From contig JAMWET010001337.1 in NCBI GenBank assembly GCA_024036415.1, positions 42,501 through 106,500 of the forward strand: a stretch of 64,000 nt of DNA. Reading direction: 5' to 3'. How positions within the stretch are numbered: position 1 is the first letter of the stretch; every line of letters begins with the position of its first letter. The DNA is from Prochilodus magdalenae. Lineage: Eukaryota; Chordata; Actinopteri; Characiformes; Prochilodontidae. The notes under the pieces are model-generated. The model was not told the DNA's origin and made no database searches. It saw only the letters and a program-made list of their open reading frames with translations. Both the position numbers and the translations under genes were made by a program. This document shows, piece by piece, positions 12,270 to 24,240 of the stretch.

Positions 12270-12362
12270 AATGATGAGGAAGATGAAATAGATGAAGTTG
12301 TAAAAGGAATGTGCATCCATGACGTAGTACATGATGTCCACCCATCCCTCTAAAGTGATGAC
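12270..12362 (-). CDS. cacna1h: cacna1h exon: selectivity filter and IS6
   Basis: This is a 93-base exon encoding exactly 31 residues with phase 0 at both ends. The acceptor is tctttag (AG at 12364-12363) and the donor is gtaagt at 12269. The product starts [18 protein letters not shown], so it holds the repeat-I selectivity-filter Glu (in TLEGW), one of the four EEDD ring acidic residues of T-type channels. It continues with [13 protein letters not shown], the outer half of IS6. The pore helix preceding the filter is in the upstream exon (ending AIFQ) and the rest of IS6 is in the downstream exon (starting VGSFF). Every filter residue I can check is conserved. It was found by reading splice sites, because it is too short to stand out as an open frame. 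Confidence 0.96.
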
Positions 12363-14006
12363 CTAAAGACACAGGAGGCAGGAAAGAAGAGGCGAGTTGA
12401 GTTTGTAGTTGAACAAACAAACAAAACATCTGTTTGGAGGAAAGAAATGCCACCAGTCAACGGTTTTCCACATTTCTGCCTCATTAAACAGTAAACAAAG
12501 TCATTCCGAGTGGCGTGATGTGACGTGGCATTCTAGAATTTGGGTTGCTCACAATGGTGGTGACGATGAACCAGAAACTTATTACACTAGATGGTTATGA
12601 ATATCCTACATAAACTCTCAGCCTTCATTCGTTTACCTCATTTCCAATCAGAACAACCTTTTAATTAGGCTTTTTGACATCTAATATCTAATCTCCTCAT
12701 AAATACCTTCTAAGAAATGAATGTAGAACACTTCACCAAGACCTTGTTACCTCGGAGACAAAAATACGCAGAAGCTGTGAAAGAAAATCATTGGAATTCC
12801 TTTTTTTCCCTCTGACAGACATGACTGTATGCCACTGTGGGGTCTTGTTTCTTGGTGCCCAAAGACAAAGGTTATCTAAGGCCCACTATAGATCGCTGGA
12901 ACAATGCCGGTCGATCCGATTAACCTGGAGAATGACAAATGTCACGCTTTGGCCAATAGGATTATTCAGGACATGATAAATCACCGCCACCTGGGAAACC
13001 TGGAAACCCAGAAGCATGATAAATATCCTCGCCACAACCAATCTGATTATTGAGAAACATGACAAGCACTTGATTTCCCGAGATAGGGGAGTTGCTCATT
13101 GATGCCAATTGATTTACTCACACAACCACTGTTCACTTAATTCACCACAATAAAAGTAAGTGTCTCTTGGCTCCAGAAAGAAAGATACATGTGAAAGAGA
13201 GAGGGAGAGACGAGGATGAAAACTATCCGTGGCTGCCAGACTGTTTTTCACAATCAGCAAAAAAAAAAAATAGTCTGGAAGGCCGACATCGAGCACAGTA
13301 ACCCCTAACCCAGTAACTTCCCACTCTGTTCAACCAGTTCCTTGCATAGTTAAGGTGGTAGTAACGTCAAGTTCCTGCAGATGGCGCTGCGTGAGGATGA
13401 TGGGGCTGTGAGGTGTAAGTGACAGGATCCATAGATTGGGAAGAGGTGCTACAGTGCATGGTCCATGTGTCTCCAAAGCAGACGTTAATGATTCAGTTCG
13501 TCCAGCCTCCCATATAAGCCCACATTCCCAGCCACGTTTCTCATTGTCTCCAGACGTTCCCACTACAAGATCTCCCCAGACCCTGTGTGCAGGATGGTGG
13601 GGTTGAGGGTGGGCCACCCTAAGCCTCTAGAGAGAGTGAGGCCAGTTATAGACTCATGGGTTCCCAGACACAGATGGCTATGGATGGCAGTGTGAGGTAC
13701 TTAAGTGCATAGCTGATTTTAAAGCCTGAAAGTTTCTCAGGATAGAAGTTCAAATGGAAATTGGTCAATCAGAGAACAATACGCACCAACTGATGCACCG
13801 TAACCATGCACCGAAAACTCATTTCTCTTAACCATACATATATACACATGTGCCAGACGTCCTTCTCTTGGGCACCAATGGCAGCCGAAGGAGCCGGCAC
13901 GAAGGCTGACAACAACAGTACCTCAGGTTTGGACACCACCTTCTCGCCACCTCTTCCAGCTGTCACCAGGTCACTCGGTCAAACATACAGCACGTCAGAC
14001 ACCAAC
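12363..14006 (-). other. cacna1h intron (phase 0), 1644 bases
   Basis: The donor is CAG then gttggt (14006-14001) and the acceptor ends in tttag (12363). The donor has GTTGGT rather than the usual GTAAGT type, which is a weaker match to consensus. The intron carries a fragment of the Tc1-like family at 13330-13640. I recognise nothing in 12363-13329 or in 13641-14006. Confidence 0.85.
13330..13640 (+). mobile_element. Fragment of a dispersed Tc1-like family (5' end)
   Basis: It begins with GTTAAGGTGGTAGTAACGTC, then GCAGATGGCGCTGCG, GAGGATGATGGGGCTGTGAG and GGATCCATAGATTG. The same blocks open the elements at 26160, 28340 (inverted) and 37325 (inverted). In the 26160 copy these bases lead directly into a transposase N-terminus, so this is the 5' end of the same transposon family. 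After about 120 bases the similarity stops and the rest is unrelated or decayed. No coding frame survives. Confidence 0.6.
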
Positions 14007-14319
14007 CTGAAAGATGGCGATCCAGGCGTATCCTATGTTGTCGAAGTTGATGGCGCCGTTGTGTGGATTGTGCTCGCTTGCTCTGCAGTTGTTATAATAA
14101 GCGTTCCAGTTGACACACCCGTTTTGGGTGGTCTCCCGAGGGGTGTGGTCTGTGATGTTGTCCGCACTGAGCTGGCAGTAGACCCCTCCCACTCTGCGGG
14201 GTGGAACGTCCGAGCAGCGCAGCATCCCGTTCTCCCGGTTGGTTGAACAGATGAAGGGGATGTCGTCGGAGTCCTCAGGCCTGTAATACGGGCTCCAGGA
14301 CTGAGTGAGGTTGTACATC
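14007..14319 (-). CDS. cacna1h: cacna1h exon: repeat I pore turret and pore helix
   Basis: This 313-base exon starts with one base (completing a Met codon, AT|G) after a ccgtctag acceptor (14321-14320) and ends at phase 0 on CAG. It encodes the large extracellular loop between IS5 and the pore: [35 protein letters not shown], then [17 protein letters not shown] and IAIFQ, the pore helix. The [17 protein letters not shown] block is almost invariant in CaV3 channels. Two N-glycosylation sequons are visible (NLT and NIT), the first lying where mammalian CaV3.2 has a turret sequon. Cysteines at FICS, LRCS, VYCQ, GCVN and NNCR fit the disulfide-rich CaV turret. Length (104 codons) is close to the mammalian loop. 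Confidence 0.96.
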
Positions 14320-15829
14320 CTAGACGGTGGGAGGGCGGGAGAGAGAGATAGAGAGAGAGAGATTATCAGTCTTACTACTTACACTGTATCACCAATGCTT
14401 GTTTTGGTTGCCGTAGTGACTGTAGTGATGCTTTTGTCCTCAGGACACTGTTCTCTATTCTCAGTTCTTGGTTTATGGATCTCGGGATCTGTCTGGATTA
14501 TGCTGTACTGTATTCCTCATTCAGAACAACAACGCAAGTAGACTGAACCTGACGACTGCGGAAGGGCTAGAGGACGGCTAGCGCAAAACTGTGCCTCAGC
14601 TAATAGGCTGCAGTCCTGCCCCCAAAGAGGCCTGTGGCATTTCTTCCTATCTGAAGCAGGAGTGGAGCTTGATTGCATCCTCCCACTCAAAGACGAAAGT
14701 GCTGTTTATCTGATGGGGACAGTTTTGGAGGTCTACCAGATCTGGCAGGTGGGTGTGGAGTCCCATGTTCTCTGTACGTTTGAATCACTCCGGTTTGAAA
14801 ACGCCTGTTTGACGGCTCTCTGAGTGGATTACACTACGTCACAATGTACGGAAAGTGGCTGCTGGTCCCCATGAACCTTTTCTATGTTCTCACGACAATG
14901 ACGTTCTGTAAAGTTCTACGTTGCATTCAGGGCTGGGTAGACTTCAGGGAGCTTCTGGAACTGTGAGAACTCTCGGGAAGGCTATAGAATGTTCTGGAAC
15001 TTTCAGGAATTCTTTATAGACCTGTCGGGGACTGTCCAGGAGTCTACACAGTCCAGTATAAATACAGGTGTGTTAAACAGCCATTCCAGGTGATGCTCCA
15101 GCTGAGTGAGGGGATAGTGGATCCAGAGCTACAGGTCATATAGAGGCATCTATGGGGCTGGAGCATCCGCCAGATGCGCTCTGCTACGTCTATGGCCCAT
15201 CTATCAAGACCAGAGCGAAACAGTATGCATTAGAGCATCCGCTAAAATGTGTGAGGCCTACAAAGCATACTTTGGCATGCCCCTGTTGAGGGGTCAAGGG
15301 GTCAAGACAAACCGTAAGTTATTAACTGCTTACTCATCAGTTATTACACTGTTATAAGCTTCCTTTCTGTTTCGCTTCCAGTGCACCTGAGGCCCGCTCT
15401 CAAAAAAGTAGGTTTGTTGTGCCACTCTGGAGCAGATCCAATTAAGGAGAACTTCAGAGTGGGTAAGAGGAGCGAGAAGGAGCCATAGAGTGATGTAATA
15501 AAGCCTTGAATGAGAGTATGACGGATAGTGGCGGGAAACCTCCCTGAGCAATATGGTCGACCCTCAAAAGCAATGATAGCGAGGCTTCAGGAGGAGGCTC
15601 TGCGGCCTCACACCGTGTCATATTCATCTTTCTCTCAAACTCACCTACTCACAAGGTGATACCGGAGAGAAGTGATAATTGGTTTGGTTCTCTCGCAGCC
15701 ATTCGGTCGTGTACAACTCATGAAACTCCAGCTAAGCCTTTACACAGCAGTCGCTCAACACCAACAGCTAGGAGCTCAGGATTGGCTTATTATTGGAGGC
15801 TGCACTTCCCAACACTGTAACAAGCATTG

Positions 15830-16060
15830 CTTTAGATATGTGTGAAGTAATGGATGTACAAACCCAACCGGGACCATATGTAAAATGAAATCTCAAAGCA
15901 GGTTTGAGCTGCATTCAAACCAATACAGTGAGATATGTGATGTATTACCTCATTAACTTTAATATTGTCTATCAGTATAAGCTTATTTGGAAATTGATGC
16001 CTGCAACGTGTTCCAAAAAAGATGGGACGAGGTAACTTCAGCCTACATGACCAGTTAGAA
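15830..16060. repeat. Dispersed fish repeat fragment
   Basis: The stretch includes GAAATCTCAAAGCAGGTTTG, ATATTGTCTATCAG and GCCTGCAACGTGTTCC followed by AAAAAAGATGGGACGAGG. I recognise the latter block as part of a widespread teleost interspersed repeat. There is no second copy in this window and the ends are not defined, so the class is left open. Confidence 0.4.
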
Positions 16061-16079
16061 GTGTGGACACAGCTAAACA

Positions 16080-16458
16080 TGGAAGGTTCTCCTATTGTTT
16101 ATGTTACTGTAGAATAAAAATGTCAACAAACTATGAAACAGCTCTCATGGAATTACATAGTCCACCTTAAAACCCTCCAGAGTGGAGCTGTACAGGAGGA
16201 GGAACCAGCTTTCTAACCTGCAGTGGAGCTGATAGAACAAGGTTTATTACTGAGCAGGTTTGGAGCGATTCTATTGGTCGGTCCCTGATGAATATTCATG
16301 AATAGGTGGAGATATGGAGGAATATCATACAGGGCTACGTCAGGAGTATATGTGGTGTATCAGGATATGGACTGGTCCAGACTCTCATCAGTTGGAGCTC
16401 TTCAGTGTAGGACTGTAGAGTCTTTAGATGGGTATGTCTAAACTTTTGACTGGTAGTG
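16080..16458 (+). mobile_element. MITE-like element, family A, copy 1
   Basis: It shares long blocks with copies at 40789-41247 (same orientation) and about 26985-27547 (opposite orientation): AACCTGCAGTGGAGCTGATA, GAACAAGGTTTATTACT, GGAGCGATTCTATTGGTCGG and GGATATGGACTGG. The right end is AACTTTTGACTGGTAGTG, the inverse of the TACACTACCAGTCAAAAGTT end of the 40789 copy. The left terminal repeat is eroded here. There is no coding capacity. Confidence 0.75.
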
Positions 16459-18227
16459 GACAAGAAGCATCAAGGTAAGAGTCCTTATGGACAGAGGACG
16501 TGTCAAGGCGGCCACTTTGCCAATAAGCCATCATTCAACAGCTCAAAAACAATGTTCCTCAGTGAGTGGCTGAAAGCCCGGAAACCACAAATCAATGACC
16601 CTGAACTTTGACCCCTGAGATAGCATTGTATTGAAAACCAGCACCAGCAACTTCTGTTATATACTGCATATCACCACATGGGCTACTTTGACAAATGGTG
16701 GTCAATGAACTCTTGGTGCATGGTAGAAGTCATATATCAACAAACACCGCCAACTTCTCTGGACTCTGGTGCTCCATCTGAAATGGACTGATGCTCAGTC
16801 AGGTGGACTCTGGTCCACCTTTCAGATTACTTTGGGAAATAATGGACATTGTGTTCTCCAGACCACAGAGGAAAATTACCATCCAGATTGGTATTGGTAG
16901 TTGATAACCTGCACCATTAACACTGAACATATGCGGCCTTCTAGACGCCGTCTTTTTCAGGGACCTGCTGCCTAATTCGGAGAATGCAGGGTGCTGGACA
17001 GAACGTCCAGCAGTCTAGAACTGTCTTCCATGAAGACGTGCGTCTGTTTAAGCTCAGAGTCTGACAACAAAGGCCATGCGCAGGTGCACAGCTGGACTTA
17101 TATAACAGGAGATTCTGTCAAAGCAGGAAATTCTGCTTTCAGAACTGGGTCAGTTTGTGCCTTTGCTCCCCAAGCAATTATTAAGAGCCGATAAAAGGAG
17201 ACGTGATGTAGCACGGCGGTGAACGTGCTCCTGTCCCTATGTTTGTTTTGAGCCTGCAGGCTTCGAAAAGCAGCCTATCGTCACTGTACAAAGAAAAACA
17301 AGTATCAGGGTGATGGCAACTTTACAGGAGAGGGCAAATAGCTTATCTCATTTTAATGTAAGTCAATGGGGCCCAAGCACATATGGGTCATTTCAGCTGG
17401 TCCATTCATCATGAGATCTCTACACAGTGTAAACAGCAGGCACAAATGGAGATACATGTTTTTCTTTTGACAGCAACCATATTCAATTTAATATTAATAC
17501 GATTAATCATAACAAGAAAACATGAAATAGTGTTTATTACAGGTGACAGAGAATTCAGTTATCAGTGCTTTCTGTTTTTATCAGCTTGTCCCATACTGTC
17601 CCAACTGGGCTTGAATTCCAGATTTGCAGCCTCATTTCATATTTTGCTATTTTGGTATTGTGCTGTTACTACCTGACTTCTATATCAACTTCCTATCTGA
17701 CATTTCGCAGGTTTGGTTGCGATAGGCTGGCACCGACCTGCGGTTCAGTCTGTGTTCTGGGACCCGTTTGACAAGCAGACTAGATCATTGAAGATAATGG
17801 TTGTCCCTTTACCAACCGCACAGGAACCACCTGGTATACAGGATCTCTCTAGAACTTCTCAGACCAGCCTGTATCATTAACACCACTGTTTAGACTCTAC
17901 GCTACCCATAGGAACTTCTCCGCATGTTTATCCTAATGCTGTACTTTAGAATAAAAGAGAAGACGTGTATCTATAATACAGCACTCAGGAAATTATACAG
18001 TCCACCTTAAAAAAACCTAAAGGGGAAAGTTTTGACTGGCAGTGTACCTTAATGCTACCGGCTGATTCCTATTACTTATTAATGGCTGTCCAATTGATTC
18101 GGACTCCTAGCAACCATACAGTCATGCAGCACCCTTTAATAAGACGTTGCAGTTGAGAAAATCAAAAGTCTATAAATCAAACAAAGCCAATGAGTCCAGA
18201 CCTCCAGACTATCACTGTATATATATA

Positions 18228-18725
18228 TACGGCTCTGGAAATAAATCAGAGACCACTCCAGGTGCTTCTTAAATCAGCATCTTCACATGTACAGCAGGTT
18301 CTCAGTGAGGAACCGAAGGCTGGGTTCTAGCTTTACTGGCAGATACAGTGAGCGCCTGGTTCCTAAGAACAAGGTCCAGCAGCAAACACACAGGACAACA
18401 CAGCTACAGACTGGCAGAGGGCCCAACCCGCTCTCTACTGACCGTGATGAGCGCCACCTCATTCCATCGTCCCTTACCCACCGTAAGATGACCTCAGGTG
18501 ACCTACAGAGAGACTGGCGAGCGGTGGCTGGGGTGAAACGCACAGCGAGCATGGTTCTAAAAACAAGCTTCTGGAGGTCATTAGTGATTTTCTAAATACA
18601 CAGATCTAATACAATATCTGATCTGGAGTTTGGGAGACATGGTTCCAGTAGTGTAGAGATTTAAACAGAACTGAGGAATTCTGGTCCAACACTAACCCAG
18701 AACCTGTACAACTAGAGACATTGAT
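18228..18725 (+). mobile_element. Non-autonomous Tc1-like element, family B, copy 1 (right end lost)
   Basis: It starts TACGGCTCTGGAAATAAATC and GAGACCACT, a typical teleost Tc1-like end. It then matches, in the opposite orientation, almost all of the 42063-42615 element: GTACAGCAGGTTCTCAGTGA, GAAGGCTGGGTTCTAGC, GCGCCACCTCATTCC, GAGCATGGTTCTAAAAAC and AATACAATATCTGATCTGG. Similarity ends near 18725 without the second terminal repeat. Open frames of about 100 codons on both strands look incidental. Confidence 0.75.
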
Positions 18726-19094
18726 CACTTGGCTATCCTGTTTACCTTCAACTGATCCAACCACTGCCTTTTTCGTTCTACCTGGTTCAGATTGATGTCT
18801 CAGTTTGGTTATCTGAACTTCATGTGACAGGTGACGACGAATCTGGTTGGTATTTCCTTTGTTCAGCATTGTGGATCCAAGCTACTCTTGAACATGGTCA
18901 GCAAGACTTTGCTAAAAGGCCATTCCTGGAGGAAACCGAAGCCTGTTCCAGCCTAATGAGGTCTCTTTCACCCGCCCGCAGGAGACATTGACTGAGTGGC
19001 TGCAGTTTTAGGCAAATTCGATTTAAGACTTGTTAAGAGCTTTTTAATACTAACTGCAATCCAATTTAAGACTATTAGCACGACCGGCTACTCC

Positions 19095-19390
19095 AAGCCG
19101 TACGCCCTGTTGGCACAGGTGTTCAATTGCACTTCAGTTCCACAGCTGGTGTAATCTCCACAAACTCACCCTGCCCAATTCCAAGCCTAGATAGCCTTAC
19201 GGTTTCCCAGCCCTGGGCTGCAAATCTGTGGGACTGTGTTCTCTGGAGTGATGGAGCTCCATCCATTACTTTGGGTTGAGTCGGAGTGATCCATCATTCA
19301 GCATCAGTAACCAATCTCACTAATACTGTGGCTAAATGCAATCAAATCCTCACAACATCTAGTCTTAAGCCTCTGTAGAAGAGCAGGGGC
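19095..19390 (+). repeat. Dispersed repeat, family C, copy 1
   Basis: It shares CAGGTGTTCAATTGCACTTC, CTCTGGAGTGATGGAGCTCC, GTGATCCATCATT and TGTGGCTAAATGCAATCAAA with the diverged copy at 37930-38230. The blocks are in the same order and orientation, with unrelated or decayed bases between them. This pattern fits an old DNA-transposon family; no coding frame is left. Confidence 0.55.
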
Positions 19391-20058
19391 TACAGGAAAT
19401 TGTGCAAGGGCATAATCAGGCATCAGGATGGTTCCTTTTGGGCGTATAATGTAAAAATCATAAAAATCCAAAGCATGAAGGGAAGATTACCTAAAGGGTT
19501 GAACTCAGTCCTGGTTTAAGGAGACCCTGATTGCTCCATTGCATGGCCATGCTCATCTGAGTCTTATGACCCTATGACCGGTAATGTCTGAGACCGTCTT
19601 AATATTATAAGGGCCATCATTGCTAACACTGCCAAGAGGCCATTTCCATAGACAGTTCGTTGACCTTGAGCTCCCACATTTATGAGCCTCCACTCTCTGA
19701 ATGTCACCGCTCTACCCATGGTGCACAGCTTGCAGTTCAGTTATGCAGACAGGGTCATTACTTCCAAGGTAGATGGTTCTGGCTTGACGGCATAGGTGTC
19801 CAATGCAGTACCCGTGTAATGTCTATACTCAGTTACAGTATAGGAAGGTGGCAGACTTCTATGGGCATCTCTGTGCCCACCAAATAGAGTCAAAGGATGA
19901 TTCGGACCAGCTAGAATCTGCCGGCACCAATAGAACCCTTGGTGCAGTATGTTCTAATAGGCTAACATATAGCGGGAGCTTAAAATCCGAAAAATCTAAC
20001 AACAGCACCCGCCGCACGAGAGCCTGGGGGTTGTGTTGGGTTGTGTTCCTCTACTCAC

Positions 20059-20218
20059 ATCCTCACGTCGTCATCCAGGAAACAACGATTCCTGAGCAGC
20101 CCGGCCCACAGCTGTACACCGACGATCCCGAAGATGAAGAACACGAAGAAGCATAGCAGCAAAACGTTTCCCAGCATTGGTAGTGTATCCAGTAGCAACG
20201 TCACCAAGATGCGCATGC
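20059..20218 (-). CDS. cacna1h: cacna1h exon: IS5 and start of the turret
   Basis: This 160-base exon starts with two bases completing a Ser codon (A|GC) after a ttttttcgtttcag acceptor (20220-20219) and ends with AT before gtgagt. It encodes 52 full codons: [18 protein letters not shown] (the S4-S5 linker), [19 protein letters not shown] (IS5), then [15 protein letters not shown] entering the extracellular loop. This sequence is essentially identical to vertebrate CaV3.2 up to the Cys. A second possible donor, GAC then gtgagg, lies eight bases upstream of the chosen one, but using it would break the frame into the next exon, so gtgagt at 20058 is preferred. Confidence 0.96.
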
Positions 20219-20929
20219 CTGAAACGAAAAAACATGGCGTCATAAAATGGTTGCATATGGACAGTCGGGTGAACGAAGCAACCTTTACAGGGTACAAAAG
20301 GCATGTCCTCCAAATTTCAGTGCTCAGTTTCCAGCCCTGTGCGGAGTTTAAGGGGATACAGCTGCTGGTCTGCACTTACGTAGCGCTTAACATTCAGGCC
20401 TGAGCACGCTATACTCGATGCAAGTGGCGAAGAGGTGCATGCACCGTGAATGATGCAACCTTCCGACCCTTTGCGTGGTCATGCAGTCCATGTTGGTGAA
20501 TGTGAATGGAGAGTTCGCCTCTACAGGTATGTATACGATGTAGCTCTACTGCAGAGGAGACCGTAAAGATGGAGGCACTAGCAAGAAGGCCCATTCTGTG
20601 CTACTCTCTGCTACAACCTTTAATCTGGAGAAACTCCGAGCCCTCGCTGCCCTACTTCCTTGGAGCCACTCAGCGTTTGAATTATCCAAAAGACGGAATT
20701 GCTCTTTGGTAGGTATTGGTTCACAGCACTGCCCTCGAGGATACAAGGCTGCTTTAAACCCCATGAGTCTCGTCTGCATTTTGCCTGATGCTCTGATCTC
20801 ATACCTGGCTTCCTTGTTGCCAGCTTCTCGATTCTATTCTCCAGTTCCATGTTTATGGTGTAGCAGTTACGTTCTTGCACTGTAGACCCAAGTGAGCCCT
20901 GTGCTGCCATGTTTGTTCAATGGGACAAG

Positions 20930-21165
20930 TTCAATGCTTGGGCATGGTTAGCGAACACGCAAGTCCAACTGAACCATGCCCAAGCCTAATGCAAGCTAGT
21001 CAGGTGGGCTGGACTTCAGTGGTGGGCAAGCACGGGCAAGCAGACTCAGGCACTGTATGTATCCATGGCATGTTCGAGTCCTGTGCTTGGGCATGGTCCA
21101 ACTGAACCGTGCCCAAGCCCAGAGCAAGCTAGTCAGGTTAGCTGGAGTCAGGTTGACTGGCAAGC
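20930..21165. repeat. Short duplication with inverted GGGCATGG arms
   Basis: Two copies about 140 bases apart share CTTGGGCATGGT, a block with CCAACTGAACC, CATGCCCAAGC or CGTGCCCAAGC, GCAAGCTAGTCAGGT and GGGCAAGCA-type sequence. Within each copy CTTGGGCATGG is followed by its inverse (CCATGCCCAAG or nearly so), so each copy could fold back. No function is apparent. Confidence 0.5.
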
Positions 21166-21499
21166 AGGCTCGGGCCCTGTATGTATTGCCTACTGCGAGT
21201 ACAGCCTTACATAGAGCATGGCAGTTTGCGGCGTCAACATCAAGGACTGGATGGGTACACCTGGTCATGCCCTTGGGCAGGACACTAGTATGCTGTGCGA
21301 CAACAGCTTCCTTCCAAGCAAGGTGGGAGGGGGGTCTTTATAGGTGGTGTAAAAGGTTTAAGGAAGTTCAGCACCACCACCATCACTTACCTCACCTAAA
21401 GGATTTAGCACTTACTGTGTCTCCACCAGGCTCCACCAACCTCTGTACATATGCCAGTGGACTGATACTGATCTCAGAGCAGAGCATTTATTAAATGGG

Positions 21500-21760
21500 A
21501 ACTTTTGACTGGCTACTGCCGGTACAGTTTACAGGTTCTGCCTGTGCCTGAGTGGGTTTCCTCACCATGCTCCGGTTTCCAGCCACTGTTCAATGACATA
21601 CAGTCAGGCAAGTTGGTCCCTAGGTTCAACTGGCAGCCTATCCTGAGTGTTTCCCACCTTCTGCCCAATGAGCACTTAGATGCTCCAGCCTCCCCTGTGA
21701 CCCAGAAGCTGGCGAGCAGAGCTTGTCCACTACACTTGACCATCGTTAACTCAAAGCAAT
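21500..21760 (+). mobile_element. 3' part of a common teleost retroposon-like repeat
   Basis: Blocks such as GTGGGTTTCCTCACCATGCT, CCGGTTTCCAGCCACTG, GACATACAGTCAGGCAAG, TATCCTGAGTGTTTCCCACC and TCTGCCCAATGAGC follow the order of a familiar fish repeat whose 5' head (GTTGCCTCACAGCAAGAAGG type) is present at 53080 and 57690. The head is missing here. It is diverged and non-coding. Confidence 0.5.
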
Positions 21761-22539
21761 CGGCTGCAGCACCTGTGTCCTGCCACGGGGCATAACGTTT
21801 GAACGCGCCCTACTGTCGGAAAGCAGGGTTAGCCCACTGCCCCAGGCTGTGCTCAGAAAAAAATGTGAAACTCAGCAAATACACACTACACATGTGCATT
21901 TAAATGCATAGAGGATGTGGATGTGGAATTCATTTCCCCCCAAAACCAGCATATACCATGTACTACGACCGTTACACACCAAACACTTGCCCAAGATAAT
22001 AAACGTACCAGCGTATCTGTGATATGATGCCCACAGAAGCCTGCAATATGGTTGCAATGATATCAGCTTTGGCGAAAGCAAATACACAGAAAAGTGGAAA
22101 CCGCAAAACGGTCGTGGCACTAGTGAGCTCAAATTACACAACGGCCATTAAACAGTTCATCTACAGGTGGAACACAACACCTACAGAGCCCTGTTTAATG
22201 GGAACTGCACTGCAGTATGAACCCACTAGTGCAATGGGCTTTTTGAAGTTTGCATTCATCTATGTATTTGTATTCACACCATAGCTAACTGAGTCAGCTC
22301 ACCAAATTACCCATTATGTGTCTGGGGGCCAATACATCAGACACACTGTGTTCAGTTGTGTCATGCACTGAAGACTTTGAGGAGTATAATGTAGACAGGT
22401 GAGGCCTATAACGGAGACAGCAGGTCTAAGACAGCAAGAATGAAAATGAAATATCAGGTTCCTAAAGGGCAGGTGGGTATGATTTTCTAAAGACTGGGAA
22501 TCTTGAGTCACTATTTACAAGACTGCAACTAGATTCTGT

Positions 22540-24240
22540 GATTATTTCCCATCATGCTCGCTGGTAGGCTAATGTAAACACTAGCCCCGTTTGGCAGTGT
22601 TTTAGCTAGCTAGCTAGTTAGCTTTAGCATAGCATAACTAGCCTTCGTTACAAGATAGGATAACGTGAACATAGCTTTAAAAGTGTGTGGTTTAGAACCG
22701 GACTGTTTACCGCACATCTCTGAGCATTAATGAACTCCTGGATGTGTTTATGTTTGGGACTTCTCGGGCCCACAACTCGGGCTCGCGTTAGCCCCCGGGA
22801 TTTTGAGGGCTTCAGCGATTTCCGTCCACCTTTTTTTCCTTTTCCACTCTAGAAGTGGGGAGATCCGTCAAAGCGGGGTAAGCGAGGAGGTGTCCGGGCT
22901 AGGCTAGCTAAGCTAACTCGGATACCACTTCCAACTCTACTGCTCGCAAATGTCCGTTCTCTGGAAAACAAGCTGGACGAACTGAGACTCAGGCTCACAA
23001 CAGATCGCCTAACCCGGAACTGCTGTGTTTTCATTTTCACTGAAACCTGTGTGTATTTGTGAACGCCCGACGGTGCACCAACGCTACGGTTGTTGAACAC
23101 GGCTGCTCCCCTGATGTAGAGTTCATGGTTCATGGCTCAGGTGAGTTTCATACACGACTCCTTTTTACACAGACTCCCAAAGACTGGGGAATTCACAGTG
23201 TATTTATCGACTGGTGAGGGTATTTCCCATCATGCTCGCTGGTAGGCATAAACCACTGTATATCCCATTTGGCAAAGCTAGATGCTTGTAAGCTTTAGCG
23301 CTACTACCATGACGCATTAATGCTAGCCCGCTATTAGCGAAGCTTCAGCAGTTTCAGTCCACCTTTTTTCCGTCCATCTGTCAGATGCACTCTGCACTCA
23401 TCAGTCCGAGGGGACTCGCTGGACCATGTCAAATCTCCGCCAGACATTTCTGTACTTGGCTCCTGGCTTCCCATTTGTGGAGCTGAAAAGAGCCCTCCTA
23501 TTGGTTGTCGACAATGTTCAGGTCACTCTTTGCGTGAGCCAAGACCTACGACTAACGATAATATTAAAATACGCTTGATTTTATCGGAACGCCAGGACGA
23601 GAACAAGACTGACTTAAACCTGTTGTCCTGACCACCTTACACTTAATGGGGGTATTTCCCATCATGCTCACTGGTAGGCTAATGTAAACACTGTATTCCC
23701 ATTTGGCAGTGTTTTAGCTAGCTAGCTTGTTAGATTTAGCATAGCATTACTACCATGATTCCTATGCATTAATGAACTCCTGGATCTGTTTACGTTTGAG
23801 CCCATGACTCGGACTCGCGTTAGCCCCGGGGATTTCGAGGGCTTCAGCAGTTTCTGTCCACCTTTTTTCCTTGTCCACTCTGTCGTGGTAGAAATTGGAA
23901 GATACGTCAAAGGGGCACTCTTGTTCACTCCACCAGCTTCTCCTCCTTTTAAACAGTCCAGGAGACCTGACTCCTGGACTCTATCCATGCCGACTCTTTG
24001 CCAGAGCCTGTGCTTGGCTCGTGGCCTCCCGTTTGGAGCTGAAAAGAGTTCTCCTATTGGCTGTCGACAGTATCCACGTTACTATTGGAGTGAGCCAAGA
24101 CCTAAGACTTATGAAATTATTAAACACGGTTGATTTTATTGGAACCTCAGGACGAGAAAAAGACACGAGCGACTCTAGCAAGACTCCCATGATTTTGTTC
24201 TGACTTTGGAAATTTGTCGTTTGGTGTAAGGTCTGCATTT
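22540..24240 (+). mobile_element. LINE 5' region with repeated leader segments
   Basis: A segment with TTTCCCATCATGCTCGCTGG, TAGCTAGCTAG and TTAGCATAGCAT, then TTAATGAACTCCTGGATCTG-type sequence, GCGTTAGCCCC and a TTTC(T/C)GTCCACCTTTTTTCC block appears at about 22544, 23220 (shortened) and 23651. The second and third copies are also followed by related sequence (GGAGCTGAAAAGAG, TATTGG(T/C)TGTCGAC, GTGAGCCAAGACCTA), making a tandem duplication with a spacing of about 430 bases. The first copy leads into a LINE endonuclease frame (22868-23059). I take the repeated part to be LINE 5' untranslated sequence. It is truncated and inactive. Confidence 0.6.
22868..23059 (+). pseudogene. LINE ORF2 endonuclease N-terminal fragment
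   Basis: There are 64 open codons without a start codon. They read GKRGGVRARL, LLLANVRSLENKLDEL and CCVFIFTETC. This order (basic GGVRARL motif, NV-SL-NK-DEL, then a hydrophobic strand ending FTET) is typical of the start of the apurinic-like endonuclease of vertebrate LINEs; FTET holds the catalytic Glu region. A TGA follows at 23060 and the downstream reverse transcriptase is absent, so it is a 5'-end fragment. I cannot name the clade with confidence. Confidence 0.65.

Larger units (their letters stand above)
14320..20058 (-). other. cacna1h intron (phase 2), 5739 bases
   Basis: The donor is AT then gtgagt (20058-20053) and the acceptor ends in gtctag (14320). It contains a short GA-rich run at 14341-14364, several dispersed repeats listed separately (15830-16458, 18228-18725, 19095-19390), and otherwise unrecognised sequence at 14365-15829, 16460-18227, 18726-19094 and 19391-20058. 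A fragment near 17900-18055 shares GTACTTTAGAATAAAAG and a TTTTGACTGGCAGTGTA end with the 16080 and 40789 elements, so it is a further relic of that family. Confidence 0.8.

Noticed and set aside
20067..20072. An alternative donor (gtgagg) in the IS5 exon
   Set aside because: Using it would end the exon at phase 0 and break the frame with the next exon, which needs two bases (AT) from this one.
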